Shown in pieces: positions 1 to 5,219 of a DNA stretch of 5,219 nt. A program made the position numbers and the translations under genes. This stretch comes from Anaerolineales bacterium (lineage in GTDB: Bacteria; Chloroflexota; Anaerolineae; Anaerolineales; UBA6663), in NCBI GenBank assembly GCA_017999235.1, contig JAGOBN010000343.1:1-5219 (forward strand), read 5' to 3'. The number at the start of each line of letters is the position of its first letter. Within the stretch, counting starts at the first letter, position 1. Below the pieces are notes generated by a model. The model was not told the DNA's origin, ran no database searches, and saw nothing but the letters and a program-made list of their open reading frames with translations.

Positions 1-939
1 TTGCAGCATTGCCAGGAGGACCTCGACCGCCATCTGTCCGGTGCCCAGAATGGGCTGGCGGATCGTGGTCAGCGGCGGCTCGGTGTGCGCGGCAAACGGC
101 ACATCGTCGAAGCCGACGATGGCCACGTCCTCCGGCACGCGCACGCCCTTCTCGCGCAGCGCGCGCAGGGCGCCGCGCGCCATCGAGTCGCTGGCCACGA
201 AAATCGCATCGGGGCCGGCCGGCAGCAGGCGCTGGGCCACATGGTAGCCGCCCGCTTCGGTGAAATCGCCCTCGCCGATGAGCGCCGCCTCGGCCGGCAG
301 ACCGCGTTCGCGCAGAGCCGCCAGGTAGCCATCCCGCCGGTCAAGCCCGGCAATCATGGTCAGCGGGCCGGTAATGGTGGCGATGCGCCGGCGCCCGAGG
401 CGGAACAAATAGCTGACGGCTTCGCGGGCGCCGTGGAAATTGTCCACGTCCACATAGCTCACATCCGAGAGGGAAGGATGCCGCCCCACCATCACGAAGG
501 GGAAATGGTCCTCCAGCAACAATTCATGCAGAGGGTCGTCAATCACCGAAGAGGCAATGATGACGCCGTCGAGCAGGCCGTTGTGGGCAATCTGGTTCAT
601 GGTCCGGCGCTCGTGTTCCGGCTCGGCCAGCCACAGCATCATGGCGTAATCGCGCGCATTGCAGGCCGAGGTCACCCCCTGGATCAGAGCGGGGAAGTAG
701 GGGTCGTCGAACAGGACCGAGACGTTGGCGGGAATGACCAGGCCGATGATGTGGGTCTGCCCCGAGGCCAGCCGCCGGGCCACCATGTTGGGCCGGTAGT
801 TCAGCCGTTGGATCACTTCCAGCACGCGCTGGCGGGTCGTCTCTTTCACATTCGCGTCGTTATTGATGACCCGCGACACAGTGGAGCGGGACACACCACT
901 GGCTTCCGCGATGGCCTCGAGATTGACAACGTCTTTCAC
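1..939 (-). CDS. LacI-family transcriptional repressor, C-terminus cut off by the window edge
   Basis: Sugar- or polyol-responsive DNA-binding regulator of the LacI/GalR family. Seen: 313 codons from a GTG start to base 1 without a stop. Residues 4-27 form the LacI helix-turn-helix (IAEASGVSRSTVSRVINN). The hinge (YRPNMVARRLASG, residues 48-60) keeps the leucine (L57) that in LacI proteins inserts at the central CpG of the operator. A periplasmic-binding-protein-like effector domain follows, with DDPYFPALIQG (78-88), SDSMARGAL (about 250-258) and GFDD (about 276-279). Family members have about 330-345 residues, so only some 20-30 are missing. GTG at 939 is chosen because the frame upstream has no ATG, its only TTG lies before the predicted transcription start, and a stop follows near 1037. 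The Shine-Dalgarno match (CCAGG) is weak. Recognition-helix residues R18-S19 sit where specificity is set. It is divergent from the flavoprotein genes. The effector is unknown; family assignment is very secure. Confidence 0.95.
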   Translation of the reverse strand, partial: MKDVVNLEAIAEASGVSRSTVSRVINNDANVKETTRQRVLEVIQRLNYRPNMVARRLASGQTHIIGLVIPANVSVLFDDPYFPALIQGVTSACNARDYAMMLWLAEPEHERRTMNQIAHNGLLDGVIIASSVIDDPLHELLLEDHFPFVMVGRHPSLSDVSYVDVDNFHGAREAVSYLFRLGRRRIATITGPLTMIAGLDRRDGYLAALRERGLPAEAALIGEGDFTEAGGYHVAQRLLPAGPDAIFVASDSMARGALRALREKGVRVPEDVAIVGFDDVPFAAHTEPPLTTIRQPILGTGQMAVEVLLAMLQ

Positions 940-987
940 AGCCGGCCTGGTTATGTTTAGAGCAATCTGTGTGTTTTGGGTCGAAAA

Positions 988-1003
988 TTGGGAACGCTCC
1001 CAA
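988..1003. promoter_or_regulatory. LacI-family operator O1, in the repressor's own promoter
   Basis: TTGGGAACGCTCCCAA is an inverted repeat centred on CG, with one mismatched pair in 16 bases. It matches the layout of known LacI-family operators; Thermobifida CelR, for example, is reported to bind TGGGAGCGCTCCCA. It covers roughly +2 to +17 of the predicted repressor transcript, where bound protein would block initiation or early elongation. Two relatives lie at 1209 and 1281. The operator call is strong by pattern; binding by this particular repressor is inferred from proximity. Confidence 0.8.
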
Positions 1004-1011
1004 CAATTCCA

Positions 1012-1039
1012 AGAATACGCCAAGAATCCGGTTTGTCAA
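1012..1039 (-). promoter_or_regulatory. Predicted sigma-70-type promoter of the LacI-family gene
   Basis: On the minus strand, TTGACA (1034-1039) is followed after 16 bp by TATTCT (1012-1017). This places the transcription start near 1005 and gives a leader of about 66 nt before the GTG at 939. An operator palindrome lies at 988-1003, immediately downstream of the -10, so autorepression is the natural reading. The -35 is a perfect consensus; the 16-bp spacer is slightly short but common. No transcript data support it. Confidence 0.6.
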
Positions 1040-1208
1040 TATGGATTACCTGACCAAATTGGACTCGATTAGGAGGTCTGCGATCGGTGTAAGTCGGTTT
1101 TTATGGACAATCAGGCCTAATTTCTGGCGTTATGGGTTGCTTTTTTGCCTTGATGGACGCGGATTCACCGTTACCAAGGGGTCACTTCTAGACTACGTAT
1201 ACAGCAAC

Positions 1209-1225
1209 TTGGGAGCGGTTCCAGT
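1209..1225. promoter_or_regulatory. LacI-family operator O2
   Basis: TTGGGAGCGGTTCCAGT contains an imperfect inverted repeat, TGGGAGCGGTTCCA (1210-1223), centred on CG. The identical 17 bases recur at 1281. Its centre is 221 bp from O1, close to 21 helical turns at 10.5 bp per turn. It lies just downstream of a poor -10-like TATACA (1198-1203) that has no acceptable -35. It probably acts on plus-strand transcription or as a looping partner of O1. Confidence 0.72.
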
Positions 1226-1280
1226 TTTGTCGTTCTGGCTGGGGGTGGCGCTGTCCGACTCAGACTGCTGGGCGAGGGTG

Positions 1281-1297
1281 TTGGGAGCGGTTCCAGT
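1281..1297. promoter_or_regulatory. LacI-family operator O3, exact copy of O2
   Basis: The 17 bases are identical to those at 1209-1225 while the surrounding sequence differs, which points to a selected binding site rather than a recent duplication. The inverted-repeat core is at 1282-1295. It ends 31 bp before the -35 of the predicted plus-strand promoter at 1327, so it is upstream of that promoter and not overlapping it. Repression through looping, or interference with an activator, is more likely than direct occlusion of the polymerase. Confidence 0.72.
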
Positions 1298-1326
1298 GTG
1301 GTCTCCCGGCGCGACCGCTCCCTCCT

Positions 1327-1356
1327 TTGACACACGCCTGTCAGGGCCGCTATCCT
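1327..1356 (+). promoter_or_regulatory. Predicted plus-strand promoter P1
   Basis: TTGACA (1327-1332) and TATCCT (1351-1356) are separated by 18 bp, giving a predicted start near 1363, about 37 nt before the ATG at 1400. Operator O3 ends 31 bp upstream. A weak half-site, GCTCCC (1317-1322), lies directly before the -35. The -35 is perfect and the -10 matches four of six positions. This promoter could drive the small frame at 1400 and, if no terminator intervenes, the flavoprotein genes beyond it. Confidence 0.55.
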
Positions 1357-1399
1357 GATCGCACGCTCAACCCGCTCACCCCTTCCGTGGAGGCCCACC

Positions 1400-1618
1400 A
1401 TGGCCTGGGCTGCCCTCGCCAGCGCCTTGTTGATCTTTGCGGTGTTCGTCAGAAGTCTAATCAATGGCCGGCCGGCCGATCGCGCGCGAACTGGCCTCGC
1501 GGTGCGTGGTTGATGTAGCGGCGAGCGGTCGGCCGAGCCGCTGCCCGAACATTGGCTGGGCCGCCGCCTGTTTTGGTGGTTGGCCGCCGGGGGTGCGGTC
1601 GTGTTGACCCTGACTTAG
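1400..1618 (+). pseudogene. Small putative two-helix membrane protein gene, interrupted by an in-frame TGA
   Basis: I do not recognise the family. The ATG at 1400 has a very good Shine-Dalgarno site (GGAGG, 1389-1393, 6-nt spacer) and a promoter candidate 44 bp upstream. It encodes 37 residues starting MAWAALASALLIFAVFV, a clear hydrophobic segment, and ends at TGA (1511-1513). The same frame stays open to TAG at 1616-1618. That second part is codon-biased like the real genes and holds another hydrophobic stretch, LFWWLAAGGAVVLTLT, preceded by arginines. Read through, it would be a protein of about 72 residues with two membrane helices. Options are a nonsense-mutated pseudogene (favoured), a genuine 37-residue membrane peptide, or recoding of the TGA. 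A hairpin follows the TGA at 1517-1542 but does not by itself show selenocysteine insertion. Codons near 1448-1464 are AT-rich compared with the rest. It sits between the operators and the oxidase gene. Confidence 0.4.
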
Positions 1619-1632
1619 CCCCGCAGTACACT
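1604..1632 (+). promoter_or_regulatory. Predicted plus-strand promoter P2 for the flavoprotein genes
   Basis: TTGACC (1604-1609) and TACACT (1627-1632) are separated by the ideal 17 bp, so transcription would start near 1639 and leave a leader of about 168 nt before the oxidase ATG at 1807. It overlaps the last codons and the stop of the small frame. No LacI operator was found at or near it. It could give expression of the two flavoproteins independent of the repressor. Confidence 0.5.
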
Positions 1633-1736
1633 GTCAGCGTGTTCGTCCGACCCACACCGGCGTCTCCACTGCCGGCGGGCTAACGCATGACCCCCAACCC
1701 CAACGCAGGCCTGCCAGAGACTTGAACACGGACCCG

Positions 1737-1757
1737 GGCCGGCGGGCGCCGCTGGCC
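1737..1757 (+). other. Strong hairpin in the leader of the oxidase gene
   Basis: The RNA can form a 9-bp stem (1737-1745 with 1749-1757, one G-U pair) closed by a GCG loop. The next bases are GCGGCATG, so there is no U-tract and it is not an intrinsic terminator. It ends 37 nt before the Shine-Dalgarno site of the oxidase. It may affect stability or translation of the leader, or be a by-product of the high GC content. The rest of 1640-1806 shows no recognisable element beyond the 10-bp palindrome GCAGGCCTGC at 1705-1714. Confidence 0.4.
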
Positions 1758-1806
1758 GCGGCATGACTCGGCCGACGGTCAAGCAGGCAATTTTGAGGAG
1801 CCGCCC

Positions 1807-3507
1807 ATGGCTGACAAGCAATTCATCCCGGATTGGACGCGCACCCCGCCGGTGCCGGGCTCGTACCGTTCGATCGTCAAGCAGGGCCGGCCGGATCAGA
1901 TCAAGGTGCCGTCCGACCGGTACTTCGCGCTGCTCCAGCGGCAGCTGCAGCTCACTGACGAGTTCTTCGCGCACAAGCAGGACGGCAACCAGCCGGTGGG
2001 GTCGCTGCCGCCCGTGGACCTGCCGGCTGGCGCCCTCGAGGCGTTGACGGCCATTGTTGGAAGCGAAAACGTCCAAGTGGACGACTATAACCGGGTGCGG
2101 TACAGCCACGGCAAGCTGCAGGAAGAGCTGTTCAACCTGAAGCGCGGGGTGGTGCACGAGGTGGCCGGGGCGGTGGTGCATCCGCGCACCAAGCTGGAAG
2201 TGCAGGCGATTGTGGCCTATTGCCACGCGCGCCACATCCCGATCTACGCCTATGGCGGCGGCTCCAGCGCCGCCAAGGGCTTGCTGCCGCAGCAGGGCGG
2301 CCTTACCCTGGTGCTGAAGACGCACCTGAACCAGGTCCTGGCCGTCAACGAGCACAACCACACCTGCCGAGTCCAGGCCGGATGCCTGGGGCCGCAGTTG
2401 GAGGCGGCCCTTAACCAAGCGCCGGAGCGCTTCCAAACCAAGCACCGCTTCACCGGCGGCCACTTCCCGCAGTCCTTTGAGCTCTCGAGCGTCGGCGGCT
2501 GGATCCTGACGCTGGGCAGCGGGCAGGCGTCGACCTACTACGGTGAGCCGTACAACCTGGTGCTCAGCATGGAGATGATCACCCCGGCCGGCGTGATCAA
2601 CACCAGCGACTACGTCACCACGGCCACCGGCCCGCGCGTGCTCGATATGCTGAAGGGCAGTGAAGGCGCCTTTGGCATCCTGGTCGAGGTGACGCTGAAG
2701 ATCTTCCGCTATATGCCCGAGAATCGGCGCTATTTTGGGTACCTCTTCCCGGATTGGCCGCGCGCGATCGAGGCCGCCCGGGAAGTGTGCCAGGGCCAGT
2801 TTGGCCTGCCGGCCGTCCTGCGCCTCTCTGACCCGGAGGAAACCGACCACAGCTTCCAGATGTATCCGCCGCCGGCCCCGGTGGACTGGCTGCTGAGGAA
2901 GCTGGGCTACCCGCCGGGCCGGCGCTGTCTGTGCTTGGGCACCGTCGAAGGCGACCGCGACTTCACCCGGTTAGTGGCGCGCAAAATCGGCGCCCTCGCG
3001 CGGCGGTTCGGCGCCCTGCCGCTGGGAACCGGCCCGACGCGCCGTTGGGAGCAGGACCGCTACAGCTCCTTCCTGATCAGCGAGGCGACCACGGATTACG
3101 ACCTCATCATCGACACGGTGGAGACCCCGGTGCGGTGGGACAACGTGCATGCGATCCGCCAGGCGGTGCTGGATTACGCCCACTCCGTGCCGGGCACCCT
3201 GTGTCTGAGCCATGCCTCGCACTTCTATCCCAGCGGCGCCAACCTGTATTTCATCTTCGGCCTCAAAGGCGGCGTGGATGAGTACATCGCCTACCGGACC
3301 GGGCTGATCGACGCCATGGTCAAGGCCGGCGGGTCGCCCAGCCATCACCATGGCGTAGGCAAACTGATGCACCCGTGGATGGAGCGGTTCCTGGGTAAGA
3401 CCGAGTTGGACGTGCTGCGCGCGCTGAAGCGGCACTTCGACCCCCATACCATCATGAACCCCGGCTACCAGCTGGGTCTGGACATCCCGGATGAATTGAA
3501 ACGCTGA
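1807..3507 (+). CDS. FAD-binding oxidase, alkyldihydroxyacetonephosphate synthase-like
   Basis: Flavoprotein of 566 residues in the vanillyl-alcohol-oxidase/PCMH superfamily. The best match by motif is alkyl-DHAP synthase (AGPS), which exchanges the acyl chain of acyl-DHAP for a fatty alcohol in ether-lipid synthesis. The FAD domain has AYGGGSSAAKG (148-158), SSVGGW (227-232) and GSEGAFGI (284-291). The cap and C-terminal region has RLSDP (339-343), HFYPSGANLYF with Y474 where AGPS has its catalytic tyrosine, and SPSHHHGVGK (510-519), matching the AGPS His triad. The end, DPHTIMNPG (545-553), resembles D-lactate-dehydrogenase-type oxidases. From memory of the animal protein, its arginine in the YIRD motif aligns with S425 here, so chemistry may differ. 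There is no signal peptide, suggesting a cytosolic or peripheral membrane protein. The start is fixed by GAGGAG at 1795-1800 with a 6-nt spacer. It precedes a glycerol-3-phosphate dehydrogenase by 78 bp, probably in one operon; M. tuberculosis has a related flavoprotein (Rv2251) near glpD1. Family is firm; substrate is uncertain. Confidence 0.9.
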   Translation: MADKQFIPDWTRTPPVPGSYRSIVKQGRPDQIKVPSDRYFALLQRQLQLTDEFFAHKQDGNQPVGSLPPVDLPAGALEALTAIVGSENVQVDDYNRVRYSHGKLQEELFNLKRGVVHEVAGAVVHPRTKLEVQAIVAYCHARHIPIYAYGGGSSAAKGLLPQQGGLTLVLKTHLNQVLAVNEHNHTCRVQAGCLGPQLEAALNQAPERFQTKHRFTGGHFPQSFELSSVGGWILTLGSGQASTYYGEPYNLVLSMEMITPAGVINTSDYVTTATGPRVLDMLKGSEGAFGILVEVTLKIFRYMPENRRYFGYLFPDWPRAIEAAREVCQGQFGLPAVLRLSDPEETDHSFQMYPPPAPVDWLLRKLGYPPGRRCLCLGTVEGDRDFTRLVARKIGALARRFGALPLGTGPTRRWEQDRYSSFLISEATTDYDLIIDTVETPVRWDNVHAIRQAVLDYAHSVPGTLCLSHASHFYPSGANLYFIFGLKGGVDEYIAYRTGLIDAMVKAGGSPSHHHGVGKLMHPWMERFLGKTELDVLRALKRHFDPHTIMNPGYQLGLDIPDELKR

Positions 3508-3585
3508 GACCTATACCATCCCGCCGCTGGAGCGACCCACGGCGGCAGCCTCGCGGCCGGCCGCGCTGGGAATGGAAAGCCTGCC
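3508..3585 (+). repeat. Intercistronic gap with two inverted repeats
   Basis: The 78 bp between the two flavoprotein genes hold a 6-bp stem, CCGCCG (3521-3526) with CGGCGG (3540-3545) around a 13-nt loop, and a perfect 14-bp palindrome CGCGGCCGGCCGCG (3552-3565). Neither is followed by a U-tract, so readthrough into the next gene is expected. The Shine-Dalgarno site of the dehydrogenase, GGAAAG (3574-3579), lies just after the palindrome. No promoter was recognised here, which supports co-transcription of the two genes. Confidence 0.45.
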
Positions 3586-5219
3586 ATGCGCCGATTTATT
3601 GAAACCCCCTGTCCCAAGACGTACGATGTGATCATCGTCGGCGGCGGCATCACGGGCGCGGCCGTCGCCTATGAGGCGGCCGCGCGGGGCCTGGCGGTGG
3701 CCCTGGTGGATAAGGGCGATTTTGGCGCGGCCACCTCGGCGGCCACCTCCAAGCTGATCCACGGCGGCCTGCGCTATCTGGCCAACGCCGAGTTTGGGCT
3801 GGTGCGCGAGTCGCTCCAGGAGCGCCGCATCCTGGAGAACATCGCGCCCAACCTGGTTCACCCGCTGCCCTTTCTGATCCCGCTGTATGCGAAAGACACG
3901 CGGCGCAGCCCGTGGGTGATGGAACCGGGCATGCTGCTGTATGACCTGTTGTCCTATGACAAGGGTTTCACCTGGGATCGCGCCAAGCGCCTGCCGGCGC
4001 ATCGCTTTCTAACCCGCGCGCAGACCGTGGCGGCGGAGCCGATCATCCAGCCGGCCGGCCTGCTGGGCGCCATCCGGTTCTATGATTGCGCCAGCTTCGC
4101 GCCCGAACGGCTGACCCTGGCCTTCGTTAAGTCGGCGGTCCGGTACGGCGCGGACGCCGCCAACTATGCCCGGGTGGAGACCTTTCTGCACGCCGCCGGC
4201 CAGGTGGCCGGCGTGGTGGTCCAGGATCTGCTCCACGGCCGGACGCTGGAACTCCGCGGCCGGCTGACCGTCAATTGCGCGGGGCCGTGGGCGGACCTGG
4301 TGCTGGACGCCGCCCGTGCGACGCTGGGAACCCAGCACATCCGCCGCTCGGAAGGCATCCACCTCGTCACGCGCCGCCTGACCCGCGACCATTGTGTCAG
4401 CGGGCTGTCCCCGGCCGGCCAGGCCTTCAACCTCATCCCGTGGCGCGGCCATACGTTAATCGGGACGACGGACCGTGAGTATACGGGCGGCCCCGATGAC
4501 TATTGCGTAACGCGCGAGAAAATCGAGGCGCTGCTCACCGACGTTAACGCAGCGCTGGGCGCGGACGCCGCCCTGCGCTACGCGGATGTGCAGTTTGCGT
4601 ACGGCGGCCTGCGCCCGTTGGTTGACGCCCAGAGCCGGGATACCCGGCGGGCGTCCCGGCGCTACGAAATCTACGACAACGCGGCGGACGGCCTGCCGGG
4701 TCTGATCACGGTGGAAGGCGGAAAATACACCACCAGCCGGAACTTGGCCGCGAACGTCTTGAAGCTGGTGCTCAAACAGCGTGGGCAAGCCTGGACGCCG
4801 GCGACCACGGCGCGCACCTACCTGGCCGGCTGTGAGATTCCGGATCTGGCGGCCTTCATCGCCGCCGCGCAGGCCTCGTACCCGGATTTTTCGCCGCGGA
4901 CCGTGGTGTATCTGGCCCAGCTCTACGGGACGGAACTCAGCCAGGTGATGGACTTGGCCCGCGGTGACCCCGCAACGGCCGTGGCGTTGAACGCGGAGGG
5001 TGAAATGCCGGCCCAGGTGCTGTATGCCATCCGGCAGGAAATGGCCCGCACCCTGCCTGACCTGCTTTTCCGGCGCACGGGTTTGGGGACCTTGGGACAC
5101 CCGGGCGTCCAGCCGCTGGAACTCATCGCGCAGACCGCCGCCCGCGAGCTGAACTGGAGCCAGGCGCGGCTGGACCACGAACTGGAAACGGCCGCGCGGG
5201 CGCTGTCAGTTCCGGCCTA
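3586..5219 (+). CDS. glpD: FAD-dependent glycerol-3-phosphate dehydrogenase (GlpD/GlpA type), cut at its last codon
   Basis: Oxidises sn-glycerol 3-phosphate to dihydroxyacetone phosphate and passes electrons to quinone at the cytoplasmic membrane face. Seen: the dinucleotide-binding motif DVIIVGGGITG (14-24), then the family signature TSKLIHGGLRYL (54-65). H59, R63 and Y64 correspond to the E. coli GlpD active-site residues H50, R54 and Y55. GGLRPL (R343) and EGGKYTTSR (K380, R385) match the phosphate- and flavin-site segments. The C-terminal helical domain of the GlpA/GlpD family spans about 430-535, with LLFRRTGLG (493-501). 544 codons are complete and the window stops after TA, so the next codon may be a stop; length fits the roughly 500-560 residues of the family. 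The ATG at 3586 has GGAAAG six bases upstream. Erythritol-4-phosphate dehydrogenase (EryB) and similar polyol-phosphate enzymes are homologous, so the exact substrate is inferred. It is probably co-transcribed with the preceding oxidase. Confidence 0.92.
   Translation, partial: MRRFIETPCPKTYDVIIVGGGITGAAVAYEAAARGLAVALVDKGDFGAATSAATSKLIHGGLRYLANAEFGLVRESLQERRILENIAPNLVHPLPFLIPLYAKDTRRSPWVMEPGMLLYDLLSYDKGFTWDRAKRLPAHRFLTRAQTVAAEPIIQPAGLLGAIRFYDCASFAPERLTLAFVKSAVRYGADAANYARVETFLHAAGQVAGVVVQDLLHGRTLELRGRLTVNCAGPWADLVLDAARATLGTQHIRRSEGIHLVTRRLTRDHCVSGLSPAGQAFNLIPWRGHTLIGTTDREYTGGPDDYCVTREKIEALLTDVNAALGADAALRYADVQFAYGGLRPLVDAQSRDTRRASRRYEIYDNAADGLPGLITVEGGKYTTSRNLAANVLKLVLKQRGQAWTPATTARTYLAGCEIPDLAAFIAAAQASYPDFSPRTVVYLAQLYGTELSQVMDLARGDPATAVALNAEGEMPAQVLYAIRQEMARTLPDLLFRRTGLGTLGHPGVQPLELIAQTAARELNWSQARLDHELETAARALSVPA

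Larger units (their letters stand above)
940..1399. other. Divergent intergenic control region
   Basis: This 460-bp gap lies between the repressor gene and the plus-strand unit. The part from about 945 to 1240 is visibly richer in A and T than the genes on either side, with runs such as TTTTTT near 1141. It holds the repressor promoter, three operators and, at its right end, a plus-strand promoter. An open frame crosses it (969-1358), but it lacks a Shine-Dalgarno site and has none of the G/C third-position bias of the real genes. No tRNA, terminator or known riboswitch was recognised in it. Confidence 0.7.

Noticed and set aside
1..960. Long plus-strand open frame opposite the repressor gene
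   Set aside because: It is antisense to a clear LacI-family protein, and its translation is rich in His, Gln, Gly and Arg with no recognisable domain, as expected of a shadow frame in GC-rich DNA.
1071..1089. AGGAGG followed by GTG, suggesting a small gene
   Set aside because: The GTG at 1087 is followed at once by TAA, and no other suitably spaced start is present.
1171..1203. A promoter made of TTACCA and TATACA ahead of O2
   Set aside because: The spacer would be 21 bp, too long for a sigma-70 promoter, and no extended -10 is present.
1310..1323. A fourth operator just before the P1 -35
   Set aside because: Only the right half (GCTCCCT) resembles the operator; the left half matches about four of seven bases, and it is out of phase with O3 (28 bp).
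969..1358. Possible 129-residue protein in the control region
   Set aside because: There is no Shine-Dalgarno site, codon third positions are not GC-biased, and the frame runs through two operators, whose identity creates the repeated residues LGAVPV.
1687..1725. 12-codon leader peptide (MTPNPNAGLPET) upstream of the oxidase
   Set aside because: It has no clear Shine-Dalgarno site, no run of regulatory codons and no paired terminator-antiterminator structure.
1737..1757. Intrinsic terminator before the oxidase gene
   Set aside because: The stem is strong but no U-tract follows it.
1615..2850. 411-codon minus-strand open frame opposite the FAD oxidase
   Set aside because: It overlaps well-conserved oxidase motifs, has no family-like sequence and lacks a plausible promoter; it is a product of high GC3 on the other strand. 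The same applies to minus-strand frames at 2971-3447, 3511-4002, 4009-4452 and 4456-5178.
1..5219. CRISPR array, tRNA or rRNA genes, insertion sequence ends
   Set aside because: I saw no regularly spaced repeats, no tRNA-like cloverleaf or conserved rRNA segments, and no transposase motifs or terminal inverted repeats with target duplications.

Overview
The window is a high-GC bacterial segment with three substantial genes and a regulatory interval between them. A LacI-family repressor gene lies on the minus strand and runs off the left edge. Two flavoprotein genes lie on the plus strand: an alkyl-DHAP-synthase-like FAD oxidase, and a GlpD/GlpA-type glycerol-3-phosphate dehydrogenase whose last codon is cut at the right edge. 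The coding regions are strongly G/C-biased at third positions. The LacI operators are of the TGGGAnCGnTCCCA kind seen in Actinobacteria and Chloroflexota. I lean weakly towards a Chloroflexota- or actinobacterium-like organism; nothing in the sequence settles this.

Layout. 1-939 (minus): repressor with an intact N-terminal DNA-binding domain. 940-1399: non-coding control region, clearly more AT-rich in its left part than the flanking genes. It carries a minus-strand promoter for the repressor, with a near-perfect operator just downstream of the -10, then two identical operators 72 bp apart, then a plus-strand promoter. 1400-1618 (plus): a small reading frame with a good Shine-Dalgarno site and two hydrophobic segments, split by an in-frame TGA. 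1604-1632: a second plus-strand promoter candidate overlapping the end of that frame. 1640-1806: a GC-rich leader with one strong hairpin. 1807-3507 (plus): FAD oxidase. 3508-3585: short gap with inverted repeats. 3586-5219 (plus): glycerol-3-phosphate dehydrogenase.

How the parts may work together. The dehydrogenase family converts sn-glycerol 3-phosphate to dihydroxyacetone phosphate (DHAP) and passes electrons to quinone. The alkyl-DHAP synthase family replaces the acyl chain of acyl-DHAP with a fatty alcohol to make an ether bond. The pair could therefore link glycerol-phosphate metabolism to ether-lipid synthesis, or could be part of a polyol catabolic locus in which the oxidase has another substrate. 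The divergent LacI-type repressor probably controls itself and, by position, the plus-strand transcription unit. The effector and the oxidase substrate cannot be read from the sequence.

The points most worth a second look are the three-operator array, the small membrane frame with its in-frame TGA, and the oxidase keeping the Tyr and His-triad active-site motif while apparently lacking an arginine present in animal alkyl-DHAP synthase.
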